Assembly: GCA_902569115.1 (NCBI GenBank)
Contig: CACFTI010000022.1
Span: 1-40,216 of the forward strand
Origin: an uncultured Verrucomicrobiota bacterium
GTDB taxonomy: Bacteria > Verrucomicrobiota > Verrucomicrobiia > Opitutales > Seribacteraceae
Length of the DNA: 40,216 nt
Direction: 5' to 3'
A model generated the notes under the pieces. It saw only the letters and a list, made by a program, of their open reading frames with translations. It was not told the DNA's origin and made no database searches. The stretch's first letter is position 1, and the number at the start of each line of letters is the position of its first letter. Of this stretch, positions 1-7,405 are shown one piece after another. Both the position numbers and the translations under genes were made by a program.

Positions 1-2
1 AC

Positions 3-113
3 GACTTTCATTCTCCTGAAATCCTGGACAACCCACAAGCCTTAGCCCGATTAGGAGGGGAGATTGCCTCAGTTGATCGAATTATCAAATCATTCACCAA
101 TGAAACGGACTGA
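3..113 (+). CDS. C-terminal end of an upstream phage gene, probably portal (partial)
   Basis: An open frame entering from the left edge ends at TGA 111-113 and gives 36 residues (DFHSPEILDNPQALARLGGE at its start). The next gene starts inside it at 100. The portal assignment is purely positional: in this type of podovirus the portal gene usually sits just before scaffold and capsid. Nothing in 36 residues identifies the family. Confidence 0.5.
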   Translation, partial: DFHSPEILDNPQALARLGGEIASVDRIIKSFTNETD

Positions 114-267
114 GGCACATAAACAATTTGAGGCTGTTATTAAAGCAGACCTAAACCGATGGTTTGAGGAATCTGACCTTGAGGTCGAAGAACTTTCCGA
201 GTCAGTAATTCAGGCTTTAGAAGATTGGCTGGACGAAGAAGTAGTTGGGTTTGAGCCTGACGAGTAA
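100..267 (+). CDS. Small acidic protein of unknown function (55 aa)
   Basis: The ATG at 100 overlaps the end of the upstream gene by 14 bases. A longer frame from a TTG at 64 exists, but ATG 100 is the more likely start. The protein is short and charged, with a very acidic C-terminal half rich in Glu and Asp and no membrane segment. It lies between the putative portal end and the scaffold gene, a place where phages often carry small head-assembly accessory proteins. No family is recognised. The 96-base gap that follows holds a perfect 6-bp inverted repeat (GTGAAC, 5-base loop, GTTCAC). Confidence 0.55.
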   Translation: MKRTEAHKQFEAVIKADLNRWFEESDLEVEELSESVIQALEDWLDEEVVGFEPDE

Positions 268-363
268 GATTTTCATCCGAGTAGTTTCCATTTCGGCAGA
301 ACAGGTAGTGGTGAACATTCCGTTCACAGCGAGAGTGCGAACTCCGAATAAACGCAGTAACAC

Positions 364-1344
364 ATGGAAACACAGGATACTACCAGCGAGGCTTCCGCTG
401 AAACTGAAGCAGACAACACCAATGCTGACACCAATCTTTCGATGGAAGATTTGGCTTCTTCATTTATGGAGAAAGTCGAAAACGAGTCGAATGAGTCTTC
501 TACCGAAGCAACTGAAAGCACAACCGAGACTGAAGTTGTAGATGCGGAAGAAGAGGAATCAGAAGTTCTTTCCCAGTCTAACACCGAAACCGAGGACGAA
601 TCCGAAGAGGAAGAGGAAACGGATGAAGCTCAACCAAAGGGACTATCCAAAGCTCTCAAGCAAATCAACCGATTGACTGCTAGAGCAAAAGGAGCAGAAG
701 AAGAAGTCCAGGCACTTAAAGAGCAAATCCAATCTCTTAAAACCAATCCATCTCAGGAAACAGAAACCCAAGCCAAGCCAGCTCTAGATAAGATTAACAC
801 TCTTGAAGACTTGGAGGCTTTGAGGCAAGAAGCACTTTCTGCCAAGAAGTGGGCATTTGACCACATTGGCAAAGATTATGTTGAGATCGATGGTAAAGAG
901 TATGAAGACAGCCAAATCCGTTCGATTCTAAAGGAAAGCGAAGAATATCTCACCGAAAAGATACCCGAACGAGCAAGGTATTTGCAGGAAAAACAAGCTT
1001 GGCAAAAAGACACCGCTAAATTGTTCCCTTACATCGCTGAAGGCGATGGGGCAGACTACGAGCAATATGTCCAAATAAGACAAGCCCCTGCATATAAGTC
1101 CATGCTCGATGTGCTACCTAACGGAGATTTTATCGCAGGAGTAATTACAAAAGGGATGAAGGCAATCGAGCTTGAACAAGCTAAGAAGCCAGCACCAAAA
1201 GTGAAAACTCCTCCACCAAGTGATACAGGAGATGCAGTAGCACCTCCTGTCGAATCCAAGGAAGTTAGACAGAAGAAAGCCAAAGAGAAGATTCTAGGGT
1301 CAGGCAATGTGTCGGTAAACCAATTCGCACAATTCTTAACCTAA
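364..1344 (+). CDS. Putative capsid scaffolding protein
   Basis: This 326-aa protein directly precedes the major capsid gene, the usual position of a podovirus scaffold. Residues 1 to about 95 are extremely acidic and low in complexity (Glu/Thr/Ser/Asp), and residues about 100-130 form a Lys/Glu-rich coiled coil. The C-terminal third is mixed and ends in a Lys-rich stretch followed by NQFAQFLT. An acidic disordered N-terminus, helical centre and basic C-terminus capable of binding capsid subunits is typical of scaffolds, which direct procapsid assembly and then leave or are cleaved. There is no clear Shine-Dalgarno sequence before ATG 364, as for several genes here. Assignment rests on composition and position, not on a diagnostic motif. 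Confidence 0.7.
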   Translation: METQDTTSEASAETEADNTNADTNLSMEDLASSFMEKVENESNESSTEATESTTETEVVDAEEEESEVLSQSNTETEDESEEEEETDEAQPKGLSKALKQINRLTARAKGAEEEVQALKEQIQSLKTNPSQETETQAKPALDKINTLEDLEALRQEALSAKKWAFDHIGKDYVEIDGKEYEDSQIRSILKESEEYLTEKIPERARYLQEKQAWQKDTAKLFPYIAEGDGADYEQYVQIRQAPAYKSMLDVLPNGDFIAGVITKGMKAIELEQAKKPAPKVKTPPPSDTGDAVAPPVESKEVRQKKAKEKILGSGNVSVNQFAQFLT

Positions 1345-1357
1345 CTTTTATACAATC

Positions 1358-2389
1358 ATGGCACAGGCAAATATTACAAATATCACCAGTACAGTCGGGG
1401 CAAGGGAAGACCTTTCCAACCAGCTTCGTCGGGTGAATCCAGAGGAAACACCTCTATATTCATTACTTCCACAATCATCCGCTCCAAAGGCGACAAAAAC
1501 AGAATGGTTAGTCGATACGCTCGATAATCCTACATTTGCTCCATTAGCGGATGGAAAAGACCTAACATTCAATTCTGACTACACCAATGAATTGGCAAAT
1601 CGCCAACGACTTGGAAATAAGATTCAGCAGTTTCAAAGACAAGGTGCGGTATCACCGATCTCAGAAATGATCGATGTTGCAGGGCCACAAACTTCGCTTC
1701 TTGCTGCCTCAAAAGCCCGGATTTTAACCACGTTAAAAACTGACATCGAGGCTTGTATCGCAAGTAATCAAGCTCCTGCTGATGACAATGGAACAGTCGG
1801 TTCAAAGATGGCTGGTCTTTTCCACATATCTGATCCAACAGCAAGTGGTGCTAGTTCGTTTTTTGAAACAAATGCTAAACAAGCTTTTCGTTCAGTAGCT
1901 GGTTCAAGACATAGTACTGGCGCGCTTACAGAATCTGCGTTCAGAGCTGTAGTTCAATCAATCTACGAAGCCGGAGGAACTTCACAGACTTACCGCTTGT
2001 TTGCAGGGCCAACCCTCATGAACGCTCTTACAGATTTCTCAAGAGCAATCAATGTGGTTGGTGGATCAAACTCTAAATTCGATGCAAATATTCAAGGTAC
2101 TAAACTTACTTTGAGTGTTGTCGAGATAGTCTCAGATTACGGAATTATCCAAGTGATACCTGACCTATTTTTGAACAGAAGTTCAGGGTCAGCTCTTGGA
2201 GCTTTGGGTAAGAAATCAGGAATCCTTATTCCTACCGATGACAATGTCAGCTTGAAGATGCTTCAGCCGATTACTGTCCAAGACCTACCTGACGTAGGCG
2301 GTGGAGGTGAGAGATTTCTCACAAGAGCGGTTCTTACTCTCTGTGTTCTTAATCCAAGAGCATTGGGATCAATTACCACAACTTCCTAA
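1358..2389 (+). CDS. Major capsid protein, SU10/DUF5309 type
   Basis: This 343-aa protein forms the icosahedral shell. The N-terminal pattern (REDLSNQLRRVNPEETPLYS, then a Trp and DTL segment) is characteristic of the SU10-like/DUF5309 capsid family, an HK97-fold group. Length is normal for the family. The centre is rich in Ala, Gly and Ser; the C-terminal part carries a hydrophobic IIQVIPDLFLNR strand and a Gly-rich QDLPDVGGGGERF turn before the last strand. It starts 13 bases after the scaffold stop and is followed by a 9-bp hairpin, which fits separate control of this most abundant product. The family call is from memory of sequence patterns. Confidence 0.85.
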   Translation: MAQANITNITSTVGAREDLSNQLRRVNPEETPLYSLLPQSSAPKATKTEWLVDTLDNPTFAPLADGKDLTFNSDYTNELANRQRLGNKIQQFQRQGAVSPISEMIDVAGPQTSLLAASKARILTTLKTDIEACIASNQAPADDNGTVGSKMAGLFHISDPTASGASSFFETNAKQAFRSVAGSRHSTGALTESAFRAVVQSIYEAGGTSQTYRLFAGPTLMNALTDFSRAINVVGGSNSKFDANIQGTKLTLSVVEIVSDYGIIQVIPDLFLNRSSGSALGALGKKSGILIPTDDNVSLKMLQPITVQDLPDVGGGGERFLTRAVLTLCVLNPRALGSITTTS

Positions 2390-2411
2390 ACTTTAACCAA
2401 CCAATGGCGAG

Positions 2412-2438
2412 GGCTGACCCTGATTATCGGGGTCAGCC
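2412..2438 (+). terminator. Hairpin after the capsid gene (attenuator or processing site)
   Basis: A perfect 9-bp stem (GGCTGACCC / GGGTCAGCC) with a 9-base loop lies 22 bases after the capsid stop. No T-run follows (TTAGTCGC), so it is probably not a full intrinsic terminator. It could stabilise the capsid mRNA 3' end, act as an RNase processing site or partly attenuate transcription into later genes. Confidence 0.6.
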
Positions 2439-2457
2439 TTAGTCGCACCTAAAAATC

Positions 2458-2757
2458 ATGCCTTTAAACATCATAGTAAAATCAGGTGGACGAAAGAAGA
2501 TGAGCGATGAAGAACTTGCTCATTACATGGCAAAGAGAAATGACGAGTCTGCTATCCGCGATAGCTCCACTTACAGAGACAGATCACGCCAAATCCGCAA
2601 AGAAGCGGAAAACTTAAAATTACCTGACGGAATGAAAGTCAGGGCAGTCTATGATGCCAAGATGTTTCAGGCTCATGAGGAGCGAAATCCCGGCTGTATG
2701 AGTGATGAAGGTTATCTTCGCGAACTACGCAGAGATAACGATGAAATCAAAATGTGA
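2458..2757 (+). CDS. Small charged phage protein of unknown function (99 aa)
   Basis: The gene sits between capsid and adaptor genes. It is hydrophilic, rich in Arg, Lys, Glu and Asp, and looks mostly helical (residues about 15-75), with no membrane segment or Cys pair. The start at ATG 2458 is the first in frame after the capsid hairpin and has no obvious ribosome binding site. Its stop overlaps the next gene's GTG start, so the two are probably translationally coupled. Position suggests a head or neck accessory protein, but no family is recognised. Confidence 0.65.
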   Translation: MPLNIIVKSGGRKKMSDEELAHYMAKRNDESAIRDSSTYRDRSRQIRKEAENLKLPDGMKVRAVYDAKMFQAHEERNPGCMSDEGYLRELRRDNDEIKM

Positions 2758-3413
2758 GAACAATTGGATACCAGGATCTTTTGGCAAAATATACCTCACT
2801 CCGAGGTGTAGATGAATTGCTTGATGCTGAAAAAGCAGACTTCTCAAATTCACTCAATCATCGGATCAAACAAATTTGGACTAAGGCAAAGTGGCCCGAT
2901 CTTATTGTGGTCGTAGAAAAGACCATACAAGCTGTAGACACAGCTACTCTAAAAGCAGAAAATGCGGTCAGAATAGACAACGCTACTGATCTGCTCGATG
3001 TGTTTGGTGTCTTTAACAAGAATCCGTATGAGGATAACCATGCAATTCGTATCGATCATACATTGATCGATGGATACTTGGTTCTTCCTCGATCTAGTAC
3101 AGCTTTAACAGTTTTCGTTGTAGGATCGAAAGTTCCGCATGACGATTATGGAGAAGGGTATTTTAGCTCAAGCGGTTCATATCGAGAAGATATTCCAGCT
3201 TTTATGGAACACATGATTTTAAGCTTTGCGATGCACGATTACTATTTGGCTGATGGTCAAGGTGACAAGGCTCTAGCTGAATTACAAAAAGCTCAGGAAT
3301 ATATGAGCGATGCATTAGAAAGATTTGAACGAGTTGGCTCTCAAAGCAGGGTAACTGTTAACACATACCCTCCATCTAGGTTTAGCACTTACATCTCCCA
3401 GCGTAACATATGA
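2754..3413 (+). CDS. Putative head-to-tail adaptor protein
   Basis: This 219-aa protein begins with a GTG that overlaps the previous stop. Helices in residues about 5-45 (including a DELLDAEKADF segment) and about 155-200 frame a beta-rich middle. That arrangement resembles podovirus connector/adaptor (gp4- or T7 gp11-like) proteins, which build the ring between portal and tail nozzle. Size and location after the capsid gene agree. It overlaps the following glycosyltransferase by four bases (ATGA), so that cassette is embedded in the virion operon. No catalytic motif is visible. The call is made from layout and size. Confidence 0.6.
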   Translation: MRTIGYQDLLAKYTSLRGVDELLDAEKADFSNSLNHRIKQIWTKAKWPDLIVVVEKTIQAVDTATLKAENAVRIDNATDLLDVFGVFNKNPYEDNHAIRIDHTLIDGYLVLPRSSTALTVFVVGSKVPHDDYGEGYFSSSGSYREDIPAFMEHMILSFAMHDYYLADGQGDKALAELQKAQEYMSDALERFERVGSQSRVTVNTYPPSRFSTYISQRNI

Positions 3414-4213
3414 TCGGATCATTCTCAGTTTGTGCAAATGACAGAGCAAAGCGTGAGGTCGCTTTACTCATCAAGAGTATCCGGCAGTTTCACGATTGCC
3501 CAATCTTTGTTTTCTGCGATCTAGGTGCTAAGACTTTCTTGGAAAGTCTTAGCTTCAGCGATGTTAACTACAAACTTGAGTTAGAGCCTAATAAACTGGA
3601 ACGCAGGGAACGACTCGTTCGTCATGTAACTGACCAAAATGGATTTCACTCCAAAGCAATCATTCTATCAAAAATGGATTGCATCGAATGGGCTTTATGG
3701 GAAGCAAAAGATACATTCTTTGTAGACGCAGATATTGTATTCTTAAAGCCTGTTGATGATGAGATAGACCATTCAATGGATTTGATGCTTTCTCCTCATT
3801 TTCATGTGGAGGATAAGGTAAATCAGAACCGCACATACGGATCATTCAATGCGGGATATTTGTGGACAAAATCAATGGATTTCCCACAGGCATGGAGAGA
3901 TGTCTACACAACACTCTCCAAATTCTATGAGCAGGAAGGAATGGTTCATTTCTTTGAGCAGTTTGATACGAAGACATTTGGAAAGGATCACAATCTAGGT
4001 TTTTGGAGATATCCTAAAATATGGAACAGAGGGCGTTTATCATTAAAAGAGCCTGTGATCAACTGGGAGGATGTAAAGAGTGTTCACTTTCATTCGTTCC
4101 CTGAAACTTACGCTCATGCAGATAAAGGTCTGATCAAAGGTTACAACCTACTAAAGGACAGCTTAATGCCTAAGCTCTCTGAAGAACTAAGGAGTTTTGC
4201 CAATGCTTTATAG
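3410..4213 (+). CDS. GT-A-fold glycosyltransferase (first of two)
   Basis: This 267-aa protein should transfer a sugar from a nucleotide-sugar donor. The N-terminus (GSFSVCANDRAKREVALLIK) resembles the first Rossmann-like strand and helix of GT-A enzymes. FFVDADIVFLKP at residues about 103-114 carries the DxD metal/nucleotide-binding motif, followed by a SFNAGYLW acceptor-side motif typical of GT8-like enzymes. There is no signal peptide or membrane segment, so it should be soluble and cytoplasmic. Start ATG 3410 overlaps the adaptor stop, and its 3' end overlaps the sulfotransferase gene by 11 bases. It is probably co-translated with virion genes, which points to modification of a virion component or host glycan late in infection. 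The exact sugar and acceptor cannot be read. Confidence 0.82.
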   Translation: MIGSFSVCANDRAKREVALLIKSIRQFHDCPIFVFCDLGAKTFLESLSFSDVNYKLELEPNKLERRERLVRHVTDQNGFHSKAIILSKMDCIEWALWEAKDTFFVDADIVFLKPVDDEIDHSMDLMLSPHFHVEDKVNQNRTYGSFNAGYLWTKSMDFPQAWRDVYTTLSKFYEQEGMVHFFEQFDTKTFGKDHNLGFWRYPKIWNRGRLSLKEPVINWEDVKSVHFHSFPETYAHADKGLIKGYNLLKDSLMPKLSEELRSFANAL

Positions 4214-4874
4214 TCCCAAAAAAAGGTGGTTATTTATTCATGTTCCAAAAAACGCTGGAACAAGCTTACAAGCTAATTACTCGAAGATGAAATACGATCA
4301 TCGCGATTTGCCCAAAGATCGTAAACTCGAAAACCGCAAATTAGCAGAGGTAGAATACTTCGCTCCCAAAGGTGATGTTAACCACAACAAGTGGAGTTAC
4401 TTCAGAAAAGAAGACAACCTCAAAAACTTGAAACCTTTAGGAATCCTCAGAAATCCTTGGGATCGCTGTTTATCAATTTATGCATTTAGTCTTCAAAAAG
4501 CTCAGGAGCAACTGGGGCAAGAGTGGGCTAATTACGATCATCCATTACTTATTAAACAAGGATTCAAGAATGCATGGATGCCTGGTGGCTATTTTGTAGA
4601 TGGTCATGCAGATCATGTTAATTTTAACAAAGAAACAGGCAGATCATGGTCGTACGGAGACGATCAATATTCATGGCTTGATGGCGAAGGTGAATGGTAT
4701 CGGATCGAAGATCAATTAGATGAATTTTGCAAGTATACGGGTTTAGATAATCCACCAAGATTAAACACATCTAAGCGATTGGACTACCGACCTTATTACG
4801 ATGATGAATTAGCGGAGCAAATATCAATTCTCTTCGCGAGAGACATAAAAATTGGAGGCTATAAATTCGAGTGA
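4203..4874 (+). CDS. PAPS-dependent sulfotransferase
   Basis: This 223-aa protein likely moves sulfate from PAPS to a hydroxyl, most plausibly on a sugar given its neighbours. HVPKNAGTS near residues 13-21 is the 5'-phosphosulfate-binding loop (family form H-[IV]-P-K-x-[AG]-G-T-[ST]). LRNPWDRCLSIYAFS around residues 81-95 is the 3'-phosphate-binding motif (RNPxxRxxSxY). Both key motifs are intact and correctly spaced for the carbohydrate-type Sulfotransfer_2 group. I chose ATG 4203 because AAGGAG lies 8 bases upstream; a TTG six bases earlier is also in frame. It has no membrane anchor, unlike Golgi homologues. The stop overlaps the GTG of the second glycosyltransferase. Confidence 0.85.
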   Translation: MLYSPKKRWLFIHVPKNAGTSLQANYSKMKYDHRDLPKDRKLENRKLAEVEYFAPKGDVNHNKWSYFRKEDNLKNLKPLGILRNPWDRCLSIYAFSLQKAQEQLGQEWANYDHPLLIKQGFKNAWMPGGYFVDGHADHVNFNKETGRSWSYGDDQYSWLDGEGEWYRIEDQLDEFCKYTGLDNPPRLNTSKRLDYRPYYDDELAEQISILFARDIKIGGYKFE

Positions 4875-5677
4875 AGGTTTTAATTTACCAAGTTTATGTT
4901 CCTACGAATCATCAGGGTAATGTCGTAGATACTCCTAATCCTAAGCTAGTAGAGGCATCAGTTGCTTCTTTTAGAAAGTACGTAAAGAGGTACGGAATGG
5001 ACTATCTATTTGAGAACAGCCCTACTTTTAAGAAGAGCCAAATTCCTAAAGAAAAGGATAGTCGAATGCGCTTCTATTGGTCGATGGCTTTATGTCGGGA
5101 TGAACTACTCAAATACGATTATGTCATTCATGTAGATACAGACATAATAGCTCAGGAACACGCTAGAGATATAAGACCTCATCTTAAAGGGGACTTTTGT
5201 GCAGTACGCGAATTAATGGACTATCTAGGTCAATGGCATAAACCTGTCATGGCATTAAGAAGGGCATGGGGATATCACGGCAAAGCCCACTATTATGGGT
5301 ATGACCAATACCAATATTTCAATTCAGGTGTTTGGGCTAGTTCGCCCAAAGCTAGAAAATTAATCCGTGACAACTGGCGAAAATGGGCTTTTCAAAAGTG
5401 GGAGCAACCAACTCCTGAGCGGTTTCCATTCAAAGAGAAAAATCCTTTCACAGGTGATCAGGATATTTTGAACGCAATTGTTCATACATCTGATCTAGAT
5501 TTTCACCCATTGACTTGGAACTGGAATGGTCTGTCAAACGGACTGAAAAATATCAAGAAAGCAGATTTTATTCATTACTGTGCAAAAGTTGGAAAGTTCC
5601 TCTTTGAGCATCCTGAGTATCTCACAAAAACACCTATTAGCCCCTCAGAGCTTAAAAATCTAAAGGCTAAAATTTAA
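4871..5677 (+). CDS. GT-A-fold glycosyltransferase (second of two)
   Basis: This 268-aa protein is a second nucleotide-sugar-dependent transferase. KYDYVIHVDTDIIAQEH around residues 75-91 holds the DxD motif (DTD). YFNSGVW follows at about 148-154, and GDQDILNAIV at about 197-206 is the downstream acidic motif typical of GT8- and galactosyltransferase-like enzymes. It differs clearly from the first enzyme of the cassette, so it is not a recent duplicate and probably adds a different sugar or uses a different acceptor. The GTG start overlaps the sulfotransferase stop. The fibre gene begins 7 bases after its end, which makes the fibre a plausible substrate. Confidence 0.82.
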   Translation: MKVLIYQVYVPTNHQGNVVDTPNPKLVEASVASFRKYVKRYGMDYLFENSPTFKKSQIPKEKDSRMRFYWSMALCRDELLKYDYVIHVDTDIIAQEHARDIRPHLKGDFCAVRELMDYLGQWHKPVMALRRAWGYHGKAHYYGYDQYQYFNSGVWASSPKARKLIRDNWRKWAFQKWEQPTPERFPFKEKNPFTGDQDILNAIVHTSDLDFHPLTWNWNGLSNGLKNIKKADFIHYCAKVGKFLFEHPEYLTKTPISPSELKNLKAKI

Positions 5678-5684
5678 AGTTACT

Positions 5685-6539
5685 ATGGCTAATCGTAAAA
5701 TCACCCAATTACCTGTTCTCTCTTCAGCAAACGATGAGGATATTATTCCTATCGTTGATGACTCTGAGTTGACTACCAAACAAATCCAAGTCGGTGACTT
5801 ACTTGCTGACCAAATCACCGAAGCGGAAAGAACTAAACTTACCGGGATCGCTGAAGGAGCTACTGCAAATCAGACAGATGCATACTTGCTTAACAGGGCT
5901 AATCAAACAGGCACACAGCCAGCATCCTCAATCTCTGACTTTAATACCCAAGTAACTCAGGTCATTTCTGATGGAGGAGGTGGAGCAACTGACGCACAAT
6001 TGCGAGATCGCAGTACACATACTGGAACACAGGCTCTCTCCACAATATCAGACGCAGGAACATCAGCATCGCTGGATGTTCCTGCCACAGGTAATGCTAG
6101 TGCTTCCGAGGTAGTAAAAGGAAATGACACCAGGTTAACTAATGCGAGAACACCCACTTCTCACACTCATACCGCTTCTCAAATATCTGATTTCAGTTCT
6201 GCGGTAAGTACAGAGATTACCAATAATGCAGGGGCAGGGCATGGAACAGGGACAGTTACTGAGCATAACGATGTAAGTAATGCCGGAAGCGGACAAATTA
6301 TCACAACCTCTGAGCGAAATAAACTCTCAGGTATCGCAAGCGGAGCAACTGCCAATGCTTCAGACGCTACTTTAAAGAATAGAGCGAATCACACAGGTAC
6401 GCAGACTCTTTCCACAATCTCAGATGCAGGAACTTCAGCATCCCTAAATGTAGCTAGCTCAGGTGATGCTTCTAATTCACAAGTTGTTAAAGGAAACGAC
6501 TCAAGACTTACGGATGCAAGGCATCCTATCCTCCCATGA
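5685..6539 (+). CDS. Repeat-built tail fibre protein, possibly lacking a tip domain
   Basis: The 284-aa protein begins MANRKITQLPVLSSANDEDI, the classic N-terminal module of phage tail fibres and collars. The rest consists of Thr/Ser/Ala/Asn-rich fibre repeats. Module A (ERxKLxGIAxGATAN ... NRANxTGTQ) is at residues 49-78 and 210-240. Module B (HTGTQxLSTISDAGTSAS ... KGNDxRLTxAR) is at 112-155 and 237-279. Another SHTHTASQISDF segment lies at 159-170. The chain ends five residues into what would be a further repeat (DARHPILP), with no distal receptor-binding or chaperone domain. Its TGA overlaps the ATG of the next gene. It may be a truncated fibre or a shaft that works with the second fibre at 9081. 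Confidence 0.8.
   Translation: MANRKITQLPVLSSANDEDIIPIVDDSELTTKQIQVGDLLADQITEAERTKLTGIAEGATANQTDAYLLNRANQTGTQPASSISDFNTQVTQVISDGGGGATDAQLRDRSTHTGTQALSTISDAGTSASLDVPATGNASASEVVKGNDTRLTNARTPTSHTHTASQISDFSSAVSTEITNNAGAGHGTGTVTEHNDVSNAGSGQIITTSERNKLSGIASGATANASDATLKNRANHTGTQTLSTISDAGTSASLNVASSGDASNSQVVKGNDSRLTDARHPILP
5829..6521 (+). repeat. Interspersed coding repeats in the tail fibre gene
   Basis: Module A is at 5829-5918 and 6312-6404. Module B is at 6018-6149 and 6393-6521. The copies are clearly alike in protein, and also in DNA across the STISDAGTSAS segment, but have diverged elsewhere. Such repeats can recombine to lengthen, shorten or swap fibre shafts. Confidence 0.75.
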
Positions 6540-6967
6540 TATACCTTCTTCCATTATTACTACTCACTAGTTGCTCGATGAAGCAATGGTATCCAACTAT
6601 GGGAGCTGTTGTAGGCGGTGGAGTTGGGTCATTAGGTGGCCCAACTGGATCAGCTCTTGGAGCAGGAAGCGGTGCTTTGATTGGAGAGGTAGCAAAAGGT
6701 AACGCTGAGATCGAAGAAGCAAGGGAGACCATATCGGCACTTACTCACGGAGATGTAGAAACTCTCATTGAGAAAGGTATGGAACAACACGCGAGTGGCT
6801 TTGAATCATTTACTACCACGATTAAACGAATCCTAATCTTTGCATTTATCGGACTACTTTGCTACCTCGCGATTCCAATCTTTGTCGCCCGGAGATGTAG
6901 TAAGTCAGAAGTCCAAAAAGGACTTACCAATCCACCATTCCCTGTTCGCCCAAGTCAGAAGCCATGA
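6536..6967 (+). CDS. Unimolecular spanin-like lipoprotein with C-terminal membrane segment
   Basis: This 143-aa protein starts with a short lipoprotein signal ending in LLLTSC (predicted lipidated Cys13). A glycine-zipper region follows at about 23-50, then an amphipathic helix at about 57-95, a single membrane segment at about 97-118 (ILIFAFIGLLCYLAIPIFVA) and a basic cytoplasmic-type tail. An outer-membrane lipid anchor plus a C-terminal inner-membrane segment is the architecture of unimolecular spanins such as T1 gp11, which fuse the two membranes in the last lysis step. It opens a run of four genes joined by ATGA or TAATG overlaps, including a holin-like protein. A glycine-zipper membrane protein unrelated to lysis is the alternative. 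Confidence 0.6.
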   Translation: MIYLLPLLLLTSCSMKQWYPTMGAVVGGGVGSLGGPTGSALGAGSGALIGEVAKGNAEIEEARETISALTHGDVETLIEKGMEQHASGFESFTTTIKRILIFAFIGLLCYLAIPIFVARRCSKSEVQKGLTNPPFPVRPSQKP

Positions 6968-7080
6968 AGAATTTGAAACTACTCAAAGACAAATACAAAT
7001 CCCTAACAAAACAAGGAAAGATGATAACTTGCCTGGTTATTCTAATACTTCTCATCTTTATCGTAGATTGTTGCTGGTAA
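6964..7080 (+). CDS. 38-aa single-pass membrane protein in the lysis cluster
   Basis: A short frame translates to a basic N-terminus (MKNLKLLKDKYKSLTKQGK), a single membrane segment (about 20-34, ITCLVILILLIFIVD) and a C-terminal CCW. Its ATG overlaps the previous stop (ATGA) and its TAA shares a base with the next ATG, so it fits the coupled layout exactly. Orientation should be N-in by the positive-inside rule. It may be a small holin, antiholin or lysis regulator. No family is recognised. Confidence 0.62.
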   Translation: MKNLKLLKDKYKSLTKQGKMITCLVILILLIFIVDCCW

Positions 7081-7223
7081 TGGACAGAACATTTCTAGCA
7101 GGATTCACAGGCACTTGTGCAAGCATTGGACTTGGACAAGTTCATGCGATTGTCGGCATCATCGCTGGTCTAGCGACTATCGTCTACATGAGCATCAAAA
7201 TTTACGAGCTACTCAAGAAATGA
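7080..7223 (+). CDS. Small holin-like membrane protein (47 aa)
   Basis: ATG 7080 overlaps the previous TAA. A longer in-frame upstream extension exists but would run through the two preceding genes. The protein has a weakly hydrophobic first segment (about 4-19), then a strong membrane segment (about 22-38, VHAIVGIIAGLATIVYMSI), and ends in a charged YELLKK tail. This size and pattern resemble small holin-type proteins found beside tail genes in marine podoviruses. A holin would form inner-membrane holes to time lysis. Its stop overlaps the next ATG. Confidence 0.6.
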   Translation: MDRTFLAGFTGTCASIGLGQVHAIVGIIAGLATIVYMSIKIYELLKK

Positions 7224-7405
7224 ACGAAGTTCAAAAGTTGGAAGCAGTAATCCGTAAGAAGGATAATCAAATTGATGAGTTACTTGTCGTCATTGATACA
7301 GCTCAGGCTGCTCTAAGAAGAGCGGAGTCAACTATCAAGGAAGAGAAGGATAAAGCCCATGTTTTTAATCAATCAGCAAAGTGGGTTTTAAACTTTAAGC
7401 TATGA
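7220..7405 (+). CDS. Small coiled-coil protein (61 aa)
   Basis: The start ATG 7220 overlaps the holin-like stop, and its TGA overlaps the nozzle gene's ATG. Almost the whole chain is a predicted charged helix (KLEAVIRKKDNQIDELLVVI and onward) with heptad-like hydrophobic spacing, ending in WVLNFKL. It lacks a signal peptide and a membrane segment. It could be a lysis accessory or a small virion factor. Confidence 0.6.
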   Translation: MNEVQKLEAVIRKKDNQIDELLVVIDTAQAALRRAESTIKEEKDKAHVFNQSAKWVLNFKL

